Positions 25,513-35,845 are shown, counted from the first letter of the stretch. The stretch: 64,000 nt of DNA from Erysipelotrichaceae bacterium (GCA_029101345.1 JAQXQU010000017.1:18527-82526); one strand, 5' to 3'. Made by a program: numbers and translations. Notes: generated from the letters alone by a model not told the origin.

Positions 25513-26423
25513 GATTCAATGATTTCCTTTAGATAAGCAAGATACTTGTCAGCCATCTCCTGGGGGTGGCTGATTTTTATTTTATTGCCATAGGTTGCCA
25601 ATTTGCCCATAAGAGCCTCATTGAAGCTGGCTTTGATTGAAGCTCCATCCTTGGTAAAGACTATATTTGGGAAATCATCTTCCAGGCGACGGTGAAGGAT
25701 TTCATCATCGGCAAAGACCAATCTGATAGTGGTAGCCTTTTTGGAATAGAAGGAGTTGGTTGAAGCACTGATGTTACTGATGATTTCGCTTTTGGGAATG
25801 CATATTTCATCGTGGGCTTCGCCTATCTTCAATTCCAGAATATTTTCAAGGCGGAAGTGGTAGATGCGATTGCTTGATGGGTAATGGTAATAGAGGTAGT
25901 AGAAGTCGTTGGAACGATGAAGGTAGATTGGGAAGATTTCCTCCTTTTTCTTCTTACGGGTGATAATCAGGGAAAGATTCTGCCTGATGGCATAGAGCAT
26001 ATCCTCAAGATGGCCAAGGAAATTAAGATCACGATGCTTGATTGGATAGTCAATGGCTTTGAGAAACTTTTCATCATCCTCGGAAAGAAGATGGTAGATT
26101 TTTCCACAAATGGCATTGAGCTGCTTATAATCAATATTCTTCAGACTTTCAAGGGAGTCGATGATTACCTTGGCTTCCGATAAGGAAAAAGGTGCTTCCT
26201 GCAGGAAATAGGTCTTATTTGCATATTCTATATCCAGACCGTATTCGCTTAGGGCTCTGATATCCTCATATAAAGTCTTGCGATTGACAGACTCAAAGCC
26301 AGCGTTTTGCAAAAGAGCAATGATTTCATTGATGGACAAGCGCTTATCAAAACTGCTTTTTCTGATGAAAATGCCAATAAGCGCCAGGATGCGCAAACGG
26401 TTGTTGTCTTTCTTTTCTTTCAT
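25500..26423 (-). CDS. WYL-domain transcriptional regulator
   Basis: 307 residues: an N-terminal winged helix (about 9-60, with SINEIIALLQ and NRKTLYEDIRAL), then the WYL ligand-sensing domain in the middle and a C-terminal WCX-type extension. WYL regulators bind nucleic-acid or nucleotide-type ligands in studied cases. The target genes are not evident; it is convergent with the deacetylase and divergent from a small membrane-protein gene. The start follows TATAAT (26430-26435, TGT upstream) by six bases, so the transcript is probably leaderless. Confidence 0.86.
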   Translation of the reverse strand: MKEKKDNNRLRILALIGIFIRKSSFDKRLSINEIIALLQNAGFESVNRKTLYEDIRALSEYGLDIEYANKTYFLQEAPFSLSEAKVIIDSLESLKNIDYKQLNAICGKIYHLLSEDDEKFLKAIDYPIKHRDLNFLGHLEDMLYAIRQNLSLIITRKKKKEEIFPIYLHRSNDFYYLYYHYPSSNRIYHFRLENILELKIGEAHDEICIPKSEIISNISASTNSFYSKKATTIRLVFADDEILHRRLEDDFPNIVFTKDGASIKASFNEALMGKLATYGNKIKISHPQEMADKYLAYLKEIIESYLP

Positions 26424-26506
26424 GACATTATTATAACAAGTGGGTAAAAATTTGGACAGTTTATTCTTGATCTAGCAATAACATAGAGGTGTAAGAGGTG
26501 AAAGGT

Positions 26507-27016
26507 ATGAACAAAATGACAAGAAACAATCTCTGGGCAGCAGCTATTGCCTGGATTCTATTCCTCAATGGTTATGGAATTCTTTCCATCATCTGCTTGG
26601 CAATTATGGATTATGCCCTGCTAAATCGGTCAGATGTCAGATTTATAAGGCTTCTTTCATGCTTTTTGATTTGCTTTGCAAGTCTGGCCATTGCACTTCA
26701 TTTTTCTTCCATCAGCTATTATTTTCCAGCAATCAGCTATTTCCTAATTGCTATCAGCATGCATATTGCTTTTCTTTATGAATATCTTGATAAGGAAAAG
26801 GAAGAAGGCTTGTTCAAAGCCAGCATAATGGCGATGGCTGTTGGTGCTTTCTTCTTCATCATTGCCATCTTTTTGCCCGATAGCTGGTATGATATCTTCA
26901 CTAAAACCAATCTTTACTTGCTGGTTGGCATTGTCTTTATGCCATATGCTCTTTCAATGGCCATCAAATGTTTTATTGTTGAATGCAAACAGCAAAAGGC
27001 GATTGCCAGCATTTGA
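26507..27016 (+). CDS. Small integral membrane protein, function unknown
   Basis: 169 residues with about five hydrophobic helices, short loops and a lysine-containing C-terminus. I do not recognise a family. GAGG at 26495-26498 is eight bases before ATG 26507, which I prefer over GTG 26498. It is divergent from the WYL regulator, which makes it a possible target of that regulator. Confidence 0.7.
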   Translation: MNKMTRNNLWAAAIAWILFLNGYGILSIICLAIMDYALLNRSDVRFIRLLSCFLICFASLAIALHFSSISYYFPAISYFLIAISMHIAFLYEYLDKEKEEGLFKASIMAMAVGAFFFIIAIFLPDSWYDIFTKTNLYLLVGIVFMPYALSMAIKCFIVECKQQKAIASI

Positions 27017-27036
27017 AAAGGAGCATTTAGCTCCTA
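27015..27036 (-). terminator. Terminator of ispG
   Basis: On the minus strand AGGAGC and GCTCCT form a six-pair stem around TAAAT, followed by TTTT. The ispG stop codon lies at its base. It may also slow plus-strand polymerase leaving the membrane-protein gene. Confidence 0.65.
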
Positions 27037-28071
27037 GAAATTCTCAATTTCTTCCTTCAGGGTTTCAAAGACGAGATCCTGAGGGATGGTTCTGATAATG
27101 ACGCCTTTTTTAAAGAGGATGGCTGAATCTTTGCCACCAGCTACACCGATGTCAGCTCTGGCTGCTTCTTGTGGCCCATTGACCGGGCAGCCCATGATGG
27201 CAACGGTGATATCCTTGTTGACAGTTTCCAAATATGCTGTCATCTTCTCAACGATTGGCAGCATGTCATATTGGATACGGCCACAGGTTGGGCAGCTGAC
27301 AAGATTTGGCACGTCCATCTTAAGGCCACAAGCCCTTAATAGCTTCTTGGCAACTTTGATTTCTTCGACTGGATCATCAGAGACGGAAATGCGAATGGTA
27401 TCACCAATGCCATCCAGCAAAAGATTGCCTAACGCTAATGAAGATTTGATGGCACTATCCAGCAAGCCACCGGCCTCTGTTACCCCCAGATGCAATGGGT
27501 ATGGGAAAGTTTCGGCTGCCAGACGATAGGCTTTGATGGTTTCAAGCGGATCTGAAGACTTGAAGGATAAGCAGATATTGTGATAGTCCAACTCCTCAAG
27601 GATGCGGAGATGGTCCTTGGCCGAAGCAATCATTGCCTCTTCACTATGCTTGTATTTGCGGTTCAATGATCCACCATTGATACCAATGCGGATTGGAATA
27701 TTCCTTATGCGGCAGGCTTCAACAACTTCCTTGATTTTGTCTTCATTTTCAATATTGCCAGGATTAAGCCTGATCTTATCGGTTCCATTTGCGATGGCTG
27801 CAAGGGCAAAATCGGGATTGAAATGAATGTCGGAGACAAGTGGAATGGAGATCCTTTTTTTGATATTCCCGATAGCCAAGGCATCTTCCATGCTGAGGAT
27901 GGCAACTCTAACTGCTTCACATCCCGCCATTTCCAGCTGCTTGATCTGTTTGACAGTAGCTTCGACATCATGGGTTTTGGTATTGGTCATCGATTGGATG
28001 ATGACGCGATTCTGACCACCGATTTGCAGATTTCCAATCTGCAAGGGTCTTGTTTGTGTACGTTTGATCAT
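27034..28071 (-). CDS. ispG: (E)-4-hydroxy-3-methylbut-2-enyl-diphosphate synthase
   Basis: Fe-S enzyme of the MEP pathway converting methylerythritol cyclodiphosphate to HMBPP. The TIM-barrel N-terminus has IQSMTNT, and the 4Fe-4S ligands are in LVSCPTCGR and IMGCPVNGPQEA, with the expected Glu after them. 345 residues is the short bacterial form. The start at 28071 follows TATAAT (28078-28083) by six bases without a Shine-Dalgarno. It is the partner of ispF at 13.4 kb. Confidence 0.96.
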   Translation of the reverse strand: MIKRTQTRPLQIGNLQIGGQNRVIIQSMTNTKTHDVEATVKQIKQLEMAGCEAVRVAILSMEDALAIGNIKKRISIPLVSDIHFNPDFALAAIANGTDKIRLNPGNIENEDKIKEVVEACRIRNIPIRIGINGGSLNRKYKHSEEAMIASAKDHLRILEELDYHNICLSFKSSDPLETIKAYRLAAETFPYPLHLGVTEAGGLLDSAIKSSLALGNLLLDGIGDTIRISVSDDPVEEIKVAKKLLRACGLKMDVPNLVSCPTCGRIQYDMLPIVEKMTAYLETVNKDITVAIMGCPVNGPQEAARADIGVAGGKDSAILFKKGVIIRTIPQDLVFETLKEEIENF

Positions 28072-28161
28072 ATTTTAATTATAGCCTCTTGGGATAATCA
28101 CTAATAAGGCTTTTTGCAGAATTGATAGAAAAAGCCAATGCTGGCGTTATAAAATGAATGT

Positions 28162-29472
28162 ATGAAATTGACAATAAAGAAATATGGCATTAATGGCGAA
28201 GGCATCGCCTATGACCGAAAAATCCCTGTTTTTATCAAAGGGGCATTGAAGAATGAAGAAGTTGAAGCCAGACTGCTCAAATCCTTTGGATCTTATCGGA
28301 CAGCAGCTTTAGGCAGAATCTATGAAGCATCCCCTGAGCGCAAGAATATCGACTGTCCTTATTTTGATAGATGTGGTGCATGCTCCCTGATGCATGCGAC
28401 TTATCAGGAACAGCTGGCCATCAAGGCAGAAATACTGGAAGAATCACTGAGGAAATATGCAGATATTCATCTTCCTTTTGAAATCATTGAAAACGATGTT
28501 CCTGTGGGGTATCGCAATCTTTTGAAGATGCCGGTCGGCGATGAACATGGAAAGCTGGTCTGCGGCTTTTATCCCGAAGGATCCAATCGTTTTGCGACTG
28601 TTCCCCATTGTCTGATTCATGAGCCCTTATTGGAAAAGAAGAAGAATGAAGTCCTGAAGGTCTTGAACAGCCACCATCTTCGGCCTTATGACCGTCATAG
28701 CAAAAAGGGAATCCGCTATCTGGTGATGCGGACAATAGGCGGTAATATTTCCCTATGTCTTGTGACTGGCGAAGGCAAGGTCTCAGAGAGTCTGATTCAG
28801 GACTTGAAGAAGATTGAAGGCATTACTTCCGCCTACCAGTCTGTCAATACCACAAGAGGCAAGGAAGTCTTTGGTCGACTCTTCTATCATCTGTATGGTG
28901 GAAAATATCTGACATTCAAATATGATGGCTTAAAGCTGGCATTAAGCACAAGGGCTTTCTATCAGCTTAATACCAAGCAGGCTGAAAAGCTCTATGCCTT
29001 GGTTGAAGAAAAGATGGGAGAAAACAACAATCTGGTTGTAGAAGCCTATGCTGGAATTGGTGTCATGTCAATGCTGGCTGCTCGAAGGAGCAAGAAGGTC
29101 ATTGGTGTTGAGATTGTCCGGGAAGCTGTCTATGATGCAACAAGAAGTGCTAAGGTCAACAGGCTTGATAATGTGGAATTTGTCTGTGATGATAGCGGAA
29201 GCTATTTGAATGACAATTTGAAAAAAAGAACAATTGACCTGCTGATTGTTGATCCGCCTAGAAGCGGCCTGGATGAAAAGATGATTGATGCCATTATGTC
29301 CAGCAACATCAAACGTATCATATATGTTTCCTGCTCACCTTCATCATTAAGCCAGAATCTCTCAGATCTGCAGGCAAAATATGAGGTTGAAAGCATTGAT
29401 GCAGTGGATATCTTTACAAATACTGCTCATTTGGAAACTGTTGCAGTTCTAACAAGGAAATCATGCAGATGA
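28162..29472 (+). CDS. 23S rRNA (uracil-C5)-methyltransferase, RlmD/RlmCD family
   Basis: SAM-dependent enzyme methylating U747 and/or U1939-type uridines in 23S rRNA. The TRAM-like N-terminus is followed by the Fe-S cysteines CPYFDRCGACSLMH, a Rossmann SAM site (VEAYAGIGVMSMLAA), VDPPRSGLD, and the catalytic-Cys motif YVSCSPSSL. 436 residues. Bacillota often have one dual-specific enzyme, so RlmCD is likely, but the site cannot be decided here. The start follows TATAAA/TAAAAT (28148-28155) by six to eight bases, with no Shine-Dalgarno. Confidence 0.92.
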   Translation: MKLTIKKYGINGEGIAYDRKIPVFIKGALKNEEVEARLLKSFGSYRTAALGRIYEASPERKNIDCPYFDRCGACSLMHATYQEQLAIKAEILEESLRKYADIHLPFEIIENDVPVGYRNLLKMPVGDEHGKLVCGFYPEGSNRFATVPHCLIHEPLLEKKKNEVLKVLNSHHLRPYDRHSKKGIRYLVMRTIGGNISLCLVTGEGKVSESLIQDLKKIEGITSAYQSVNTTRGKEVFGRLFYHLYGGKYLTFKYDGLKLALSTRAFYQLNTKQAEKLYALVEEKMGENNNLVVEAYAGIGVMSMLAARRSKKVIGVEIVREAVYDATRSAKVNRLDNVEFVCDDSGSYLNDNLKKRTIDLLIVDPPRSGLDEKMIDAIMSSNIKRIIYVSCSPSSLSQNLSDLQAKYEVESIDAVDIFTNTAHLETVAVLTRKSCR

Positions 29473-29493
29473 TCAAGTAATATAGGAGTATTT

Positions 29494-30654
29494 GTGCAAA
29501 TCAAAAGAATCAAGCTATTGCTGGTAACATTTCTATTCTGGTTTTCCCATGCGATCGGCGGTCCTTATCAGACTGTCTATTTGAAATCGCTTGGGGTAGC
29601 CATGTCATTTATTGGTTCTATAGTAGGTGCTACTGGATTAACCCAGATGATTTTAAGAATTCCTCTTGGCCTGATGGCTGATCGTAAAGCTCGCCATAAG
29701 GTTTTCATCTGTTTAAGCACGATCCTTTGTGCTACTGGTTCAATCATGCGTTTTGCGCTTCCGTCTGGTCCTGCCTTCTATCTTTCAAATCTCATTGGTG
29801 GAACAGGTGCAGCCATGTGGATTTCCTATACTGTTCTTTTTGGCAAATACTATGAGCCATCTGATATGGGCAAGGCCATGTCGACAATCATGGTTGCTGA
29901 CACGGCTGGCATATTGAGTGCATCAATAGCTGGTTCAATCATTTCACAGATCAAGGGTATCCCATATATCTATCTATGCGCTGCTGTTGCTTCGATATTG
30001 GGCTTTATCATCGCGTTGACAATTGAAGAAGAAAAAGATGAGAAACAAGCTGTTTTGCCGATTTCTTCACTACTACAAGCACTAAAGGACAGGAGGCTTC
30101 TGATCTATGCAATCTTAGCAGCCATTATCATGGGTGTTCACACTTCGATCACTTCCTTTGTATCGCAAGTCAGTTCAGGCCTTGGCGCTTCCAATTTTGA
30201 AATAGGCATCTATTCAATGGCATATACTGGTTCGGCAATCTTTGGTTCACGGCTGGCTGGCACGGCATTTATCAAGAAGCTTGGTGAAAAGAAAACCCTG
30301 GGCTATGCCTTTGCCATCTATGGTCTTTATGCACTGTTGGTCCCAAGAGTCCCGATGTTGTCACTTCTATTTGTCTTGCAGATAATAGGTGGCTTATCGG
30401 AGTCTTGCCTCTATGCAGCCTTGATGGGTGGGGCCACCTTGAATGTTGATCCGCAAAAGAAATCAACTGCCATGGGTTTCTTCCAAGGAATCTATGGCAT
30501 TGGCATGACCTTTGTCCCATCCTTAAATGGCATGTTGGTTGAAAGATATGGCTTGACTGGTGGGTTTGGTGGCATGGCAGCTCTTTGCTTTGCTGGCTTA
30601 TTGATTGCTGTATCAATCAATTATGCAAATCTGAATAGGCAGGAAGCCAATTAG
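29494..30654 (+). CDS. Major facilitator superfamily transporter
   Basis: 386 residues with about twelve hydrophobic helices in two six-helix halves. The MFS loop-2/3 signature appears as GLMADRKARHK near residue 60. The start is GTG 29494 with AGGAG five bases upstream. It lies 21 bases after the rRNA methyltransferase and is probably cotranscribed with it. The transported compound is unknown; the form resembles sugar-phosphate or drug-efflux families without a clear match. Confidence 0.85.
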   Translation: MQIKRIKLLLVTFLFWFSHAIGGPYQTVYLKSLGVAMSFIGSIVGATGLTQMILRIPLGLMADRKARHKVFICLSTILCATGSIMRFALPSGPAFYLSNLIGGTGAAMWISYTVLFGKYYEPSDMGKAMSTIMVADTAGILSASIAGSIISQIKGIPYIYLCAAVASILGFIIALTIEEEKDEKQAVLPISSLLQALKDRRLLIYAILAAIIMGVHTSITSFVSQVSSGLGASNFEIGIYSMAYTGSAIFGSRLAGTAFIKKLGEKKTLGYAFAIYGLYALLVPRVPMLSLLFVLQIIGGLSESCLYAALMGGATLNVDPQKKSTAMGFFQGIYGIGMTFVPSLNGMLVERYGLTGGFGGMAALCFAGLLIAVSINYANLNRQEAN

Positions 30655-30687
30655 CTTGCATTCTGCTGATTAATTATAATAAACATA

Positions 30688-33600
30688 ATGAGTACACCAT
30701 TGTATATAAGAAGTGTCTACAGCTTGTTATCAAGCATGTGCACTGTGGACAAAATTGCATATCGAGCCAGCAAGGAAGGCTATAAAGCGGTGGCATTGAC
30801 TGATCACCATACGCTTTCTGGTGCCATGGCTTTTAAGAAGGCCTGTGAAAAGTACCAAATCAAACCAATCTATGGCCTTGAACTGGCGTTCAAGGATAAC
30901 GAGCGCCTTCATAATATTCTGCTTTATGCCAGAAACGACAAAGGCTTTATCAATCTGATGAAGCTATCAACATTTGTTTCTTCAGGCGATAAGACATTCG
31001 TTGATGCCACAATCCTTAATGAATACGGCAAGGATCTTTTTGTTGTGCTATTGGCCGATGATTGTCCGCTAACTTATGTCATTGACCAGAATGGTGATGA
31101 GGATGAATGCTTTTCCAGAATGGAAGTGTTGTTTGGGAAGGGCTATTTGGTAGCACTATGTGATCATGACCATGCCATCAATTTCAAAAGAGATTTGAAG
31201 ATAAAGAAACTGCTGAAACAAAGAGGTATCCATACCCTGGCTATCAATCGCACTTTCTATTTTGATAAGGGTGATGAAGAAGATTATCTGATACTTGAAT
31301 GCATCAGGGACAAGAAGACTGTTGATGATCCTTCCAACAGCAAGAAGCCAGGCCGCTATTTCTATTCAAAGAGCGAATTTGAAGAGAATTATGATAATGA
31401 TGATCTGCATAATACTGATGTCTTGGCAGAAGCCTGCGATGTGAAGATGGATTTTAAGACTGAACTGCCAGTCTATGAAAACAAATTTCAGGCACCAAGT
31501 GGCGATTATCTGGTAAGCCTTTGCAAGGCCGGTCTGAAGGCCAGACTTAAGGGCAGAACATCTTTGGAATATGAAAAACGTCTTGATTATGAATTGAGTG
31601 TTATTTTGAAAATGCATTTTGAGGACTATTTCCTCATCGTTTATGACTTTATTCTCTTTGCCAAGAAAAACGGCATCATGGTTGGTCCAGGCCGAGGTTC
31701 AGCTGCTGGCTCACTGGTATCCTATTGTTTGGGCATTACCGATATTGATCCGATCCGTTATGGCTTGCTATTTGAAAGATTTCTAAATCCGGAAAGAGTA
31801 TCCATGCCGGATATAGATACGGATTTTCCTGATGATCGCCGTGGTGAGCTTTTTGCCTATCTTGCTAGACGCTATGGCAAAGACCATGTTGCTCATATCA
31901 TCACCTTTGGCACCCTTAAGGCTAAACAGGTTATCAGGGATGTGGGTTCAGCACTAGGCTATCGGACAGCAGAAATTGACGCCATCTGCAAAACCATTCC
32001 TTTCGCCTATGAATCATCATTAGCCAAGGCCTATGAATCATCACCTTTGTTTAGACAGAGAATAGAATCTGATGAGCGTTACCGCCGTCTATATAAAATC
32101 GCTCGAAAACTTGAGGGTTTCCCACGTAACCCTTCAACCCATGCTGCAGGGGTAGTGTTATCAAGAAAGCCTTTCAATGAAGTAATTCCTCTGGTTCATC
32201 AGAATGATGATATGGAATCAACCCAATATTCAGCAGAATATCTGGAAGAACTGGGACTTATCAAAATTGATATCCTTGGACTTAAGAATCTTGGCATCAT
32301 CAAGGAAATAGTTGATGACATCAACATTGTTACGCCTTTTGACATCAGGAATATTCCACTTGATGATAGCAAAACCTTCGATCTTATCTGCAATGTCGAT
32401 ACTTTAGGCATTTTCCAGCTTGAATCTGCAGGCATGCGCAATACAACCAGAAGCTTCAAGCCGCGAAGTCTTGAACAGATTGGCGCTTTGATTGCTCTAT
32501 TTAGACCTGGGCCAATGAAAAACATCCCACTGTTCATTGAAAACAAGAATCATCCTGAACGCATCAGATATCTGCATAAGGATCTGGAGGATATTCTAAA
32601 GGAGACTTATGGCGTCATAGTCTATCAGGAACAGATCATGATGATTGCACGCAAGATGGCTTCCTTTAGTTATGGCAAGGCCGATATCTTGCGAAAGGCG
32701 ATGTCCAAGAAAAAGGCTGATATTCTGGAAGGCCTGAAAAATGAATTCGTTGCCGGTTGTCTAGCTAATGGCTATAGTCGGGAAGTGACTGAAAATGTTT
32801 ATGATCTCATATTGGAATTTGCAAATTATGGTTTCAACAAGTCCCATTCCATTGCTTATGGAACCATTGCCTATCAGTTGGCATATCTTAAGGCCAATTA
32901 TCCAGCCTATTTCTATAAGGCCTTGTTAAATGGCACGACAGGATCAGAATCCAAGACATATGAATATCTTTCAGAAGCCAGAAAGAGAAGGATTCCGATG
33001 TCAATCATGTCATTGAACCATTCGGGTACCAAGTGGATTGTCTACAATCGGGAACTTTTAATGCCGCTCGTGCTTTGCCGTGATGTTGGCCAGGTCTTGG
33101 CTATTAAGATAATCAAGGAAAGGGAAGAAAGAGGACCATTCAGGGATTATGTTGAGGCAGTTGTTCGTCTGAGCGGTTGTGGAGTAGACAAGAAGGCTAT
33201 TGAAAATCTCATCTGTGCAGGGGCTTTTGATGAATTCAAGCATTCCCGCTTCACTATGACTTCTGCTTTAGGCAATGTCCTTAAATATGCCGATGCCCAT
33301 AAAGGTGAAATATCATTGATTGATGATGAAGATGATGCACCGCTGATAAAAGAGCTAAAGGATGATAAAATAATAAGAGCCCAAAGGGAAAAGGAAGTCC
33401 TTGGTTTCTATTTCTCATTCAATCCGATGGATGCCATTCGCCAGCAATACAATATTGCCACTCCAAGTCTTGAGAATCTTGGCCAGTTTAGAGGAAATGT
33501 CAAAGGTTTTGGATTAATAACAAGAGTCAAGGACCATAAGACAAAAAAAGGTGAAATGATGGCCTTTGTGGATGTCAGTGATGAGACAGGCTCCCTTTCG

Positions 33601-33726
33601 CTTTCCATAATGCCTAATCTCTTGCAAGCACATTTAGGAGAGATTGCCAAGGATCGCTATATCTATTTTGAGGGCAAGGTGGATCGTGATAACTCATGCT
33701 TGCCAAGAATGATAAAAGTATATTAG
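30688..33726 (+). CDS. dnaE: DNA polymerase III alpha subunit, DnaE type
   Basis: C-family replicative DNA polymerase of 1012 residues, without the internal 3'-5' exonuclease of PolC. Domains: PHP (1-200), then palm and fingers with catalytic aspartates in PDIDTDFPDD near 373, tandem HhH, and a C-terminal OB fold (GFGLITRVKDHKTKKGE onward). In the PHP domain the metal-binding HxH of typical DnaE (LHVHS) is LYIRS, so metal-dependent proofreading by PHP is probably lost. The start follows TATAAT (30675-30680) by seven bases, without Shine-Dalgarno. Bacillota normally also carry polC, not in this window. Confidence 0.94.
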   Translation: MSTPLYIRSVYSLLSSMCTVDKIAYRASKEGYKAVALTDHHTLSGAMAFKKACEKYQIKPIYGLELAFKDNERLHNILLYARNDKGFINLMKLSTFVSSGDKTFVDATILNEYGKDLFVVLLADDCPLTYVIDQNGDEDECFSRMEVLFGKGYLVALCDHDHAINFKRDLKIKKLLKQRGIHTLAINRTFYFDKGDEEDYLILECIRDKKTVDDPSNSKKPGRYFYSKSEFEENYDNDDLHNTDVLAEACDVKMDFKTELPVYENKFQAPSGDYLVSLCKAGLKARLKGRTSLEYEKRLDYELSVILKMHFEDYFLIVYDFILFAKKNGIMVGPGRGSAAGSLVSYCLGITDIDPIRYGLLFERFLNPERVSMPDIDTDFPDDRRGELFAYLARRYGKDHVAHIITFGTLKAKQVIRDVGSALGYRTAEIDAICKTIPFAYESSLAKAYESSPLFRQRIESDERYRRLYKIARKLEGFPRNPSTHAAGVVLSRKPFNEVIPLVHQNDDMESTQYSAEYLEELGLIKIDILGLKNLGIIKEIVDDINIVTPFDIRNIPLDDSKTFDLICNVDTLGIFQLESAGMRNTTRSFKPRSLEQIGALIALFRPGPMKNIPLFIENKNHPERIRYLHKDLEDILKETYGVIVYQEQIMMIARKMASFSYGKADILRKAMSKKKADILEGLKNEFVAGCLANGYSREVTENVYDLILEFANYGFNKSHSIAYGTIAYQLAYLKANYPAYFYKALLNGTTGSESKTYEYLSEARKRRIPMSIMSLNHSGTKWIVYNRELLMPLVLCRDVGQVLAIKIIKEREERGPFRDYVEAVVRLSGCGVDKKAIENLICAGAFDEFKHSRFTMTSALGNVLKYADAHKGEISLIDDEDDAPLIKELKDDKIIRAQREKEVLGFYFSFNPMDAIRQQYNIATPSLENLGQFRGNVKGFGLITRVKDHKTKKGEMMAFVDVSDETGSLSLSIMPNLLQAHLGEIAKDRYIYFEGKVDRDNSCLPRMIKVY

Positions 33727-33735
33727 GAGGAGCAG

Positions 33736-34398
33736 ATGATTAGAATACTGATAGTTGATGATGAAGTAAAAATCAGAGAAGTAGTTAAAGTCTATGCCAA
33801 GGCTTCAGGTTATGAATGTGATGAGGCATGCAATGGCGCTATGGCCATTGAAAAGGCTAAGAACAATGATTACGACTGCATCATTCTTGATATCATGATG
33901 CCAGAACTTGATGGTTTTACTGCTTGCAAGCGCATTAAGGAAATCAAGGATGTACCTATTATCATGCTCAGTGCCAGACAGGAAGAAGATGACAAGCTCT
34001 TCTCTTTTGATCTCGGTGTCGATGATTATGTGACCAAGCCGTTCTCACCAAAGGAACTGATGGCCAGGATCAAGGTAGTCTGCGAAAGAAGAAAGAAGAA
34101 TACCAATGAGCGTTATGTCTTTGATACTTTGGTTATTGATGTCTCAGCTCGTGATGTTTTCATTGATGGTGAGAAGGTCATGTTAACACCAAAGGAAATG
34201 GATCTTCTGATTTATCTTGTGGAAAACAGGAATATCGCTTTGGATCGTGAAAAGGTCTTATCTGCAGTCTGGGATATTGACTATTATGGAGATGATCGGA
34301 CAGTTGACACCCATATTAAAATGCTAAGAAGAAATCTTGGCAGATATCGTGATTGCATTGTTACAGTAAGGGGAACTGGCTATAAATTTGAAATTTGA
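33736..34398 (+). CDS. OmpR/PhoB-family response regulator
   Basis: 220 residues. Receiver domain: acidic pair DDE at 8-10, phospho-acceptor Asp52 in CIILDIMMPELDG, Thr/Ser in IIMLSARQ, and Lys in VTKPFSP. The C-terminal winged helix (about 125-220) ends in DTHIKMLRRNLG and VRGTGYKFE, as in DNA-binding members. AGGAGGAG precedes the ATG ten bases after the dnaE stop. It pairs with the kinase gene, which it overlaps. Confidence 0.94.
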   Translation: MIRILIVDDEVKIREVVKVYAKASGYECDEACNGAMAIEKAKNNDYDCIILDIMMPELDGFTACKRIKEIKDVPIIMLSARQEEDDKLFSFDLGVDDYVTKPFSPKELMARIKVVCERRKKNTNERYVFDTLVIDVSARDVFIDGEKVMLTPKEMDLLIYLVENRNIALDREKVLSAVWDIDYYGDDRTVDTHIKMLRRNLGRYRDCIVTVRGTGYKFEI

Positions 34399-35845
34399 CT
34401 TCAAGGGCATTAGATTCAATGTCTGGCTTTATTTCTTTGGCATGTCCGCAACCATCCTAGTAATGCTAGGACTTTTGCTGGTTCTGTTAATCAAGCCCTA
34501 CTATCGATCAAATCGCATTGATGTCATTAACAATATGTCCATGACCATTGAATCGACAATTCTCAAGGATAATGTCAGTGCCAAGGACATTGAAAGCACA
34601 TCAAAGCTTGCGATTGGCAATAATGTCTGTGCTTTGATCTTCAATGAGAATGGCAATATCGTCTATGAATCCGATGCCATTGGCCAAATGTGTCTGCTTG
34701 ATGATGAAGTAAGCTTTGGCGGCATTGAACTTGTTGTCCTGGATGACGCAAATCTTGTCATTGATGTCTTGAAAAAGAATACAACCATCTCGGAGACAGT
34801 ACCAAGCAATCTGACTGATGTTGATATGCTGCTATATGGAAAAATGATCAGAACCAAGATGGCTAACTACTATCTGGTCATTAACACAGCTTTGGAACCG
34901 GCAGAGTCCTTTGTTGACTACTTCCTGGGACGTTTCTTTTTTCTATCATTTGGTGTAGCTTTATTTGCCTTTTTCATGGCCTTGATCTTTTCAATGCGCA
35001 TAACTTCGCCAATCATCAAGATGAAGAAGGAAACCAACAAGCTGGCAACTGGTGCTTATGATGTTGATTTCAATGTTGATTCCTTTACAGAGATCAACGA
35101 ACTGGCATCATCATTGGATGTTGCGACCAAGCAGCTTTCCAAGGTTGATGAACTGCGAAAGGAACTGATTGCCAATATGTCCCATGACATCAAGACACCA
35201 CTTACAATGATCAAGGCCTATGCTGAAATGATCAGGGATATCACTGGTGATGATGCTGAAATGCGAAATGACAATCTTGATGTCATTCTGAAGGAAACTG
35301 ACTATCTTAATCGTCTAGTGACCGATATGGCCGAGCTTTCAAAGCTGCAATCGGGCAATATCGAATTGACAAAGTCCAACTTTGATTTGAAGAACAGTGT
35401 AGAGGAAGTCTCAGAACTTTTGGAAAACGCATTAAGAGACAAGAATCTTGACTTGAAATTGGATTTGATGGAAGCGGTCATTTATGCAGATGAAATCAAG
35501 ATTTCCCAAGTCATCTACAATTATCTGTCCAATGCCATCAAGCATTCCTATGAAAATGGCATAATTGAGATTTCAATAAGGGCTGATGAAAACATGGCAA
35601 GACTTGAAGTCAAAGATCATGGCGAAGGAATCAAGGAAGAAGCACTGCCATATATTTGGGACCGTTATTATAAGATAGACAAGGGTTTTAATCGCAGCCT
35701 CAATTCAACAGGTTTGGGGTTATCCATTGTCAAAGGCATTTTGGAAAGACATGATGCCAAATATGGTGTCATTTCCAAAGAAGGTGCAGGTTCAACTTTC
35801 TTCTTTGAATTATCAAGAGACTATGAGGACTATGATGATGAGTAA
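34388..35845 (+). CDS. Membrane sensor histidine kinase
   Basis: 485 residues. Two membrane segments (about 12-37 and 183-205) frame an extracytoplasmic sensing domain. A HAMP linker (from RITSPIIKMKKE) follows, then the dimerisation helix with the phosphorylated His in NMSHDIKTPLTM (about 262), and the ATPase domain with YLSNAIKHS (N box), DHGEGI and GLGLSIVKG. It starts at TTG 34388, overlapping the regulator gene. The stimulus is unknown. The pair lies between dnaE and a tRNA methyltransferase gene, so no target is obvious. Confidence 0.92.
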   Translation: MKFDFKGIRFNVWLYFFGMSATILVMLGLLLVLLIKPYYRSNRIDVINNMSMTIESTILKDNVSAKDIESTSKLAIGNNVCALIFNENGNIVYESDAIGQMCLLDDEVSFGGIELVVLDDANLVIDVLKKNTTISETVPSNLTDVDMLLYGKMIRTKMANYYLVINTALEPAESFVDYFLGRFFFLSFGVALFAFFMALIFSMRITSPIIKMKKETNKLATGAYDVDFNVDSFTEINELASSLDVATKQLSKVDELRKELIANMSHDIKTPLTMIKAYAEMIRDITGDDAEMRNDNLDVILKETDYLNRLVTDMAELSKLQSGNIELTKSNFDLKNSVEEVSELLENALRDKNLDLKLDLMEAVIYADEIKISQVIYNYLSNAIKHSYENGIIEISIRADENMARLEVKDHGEGIKEEALPYIWDRYYKIDKGFNRSLNSTGLGLSIVKGILERHDAKYGVISKEGAGSTFFFELSRDYEDYDDE

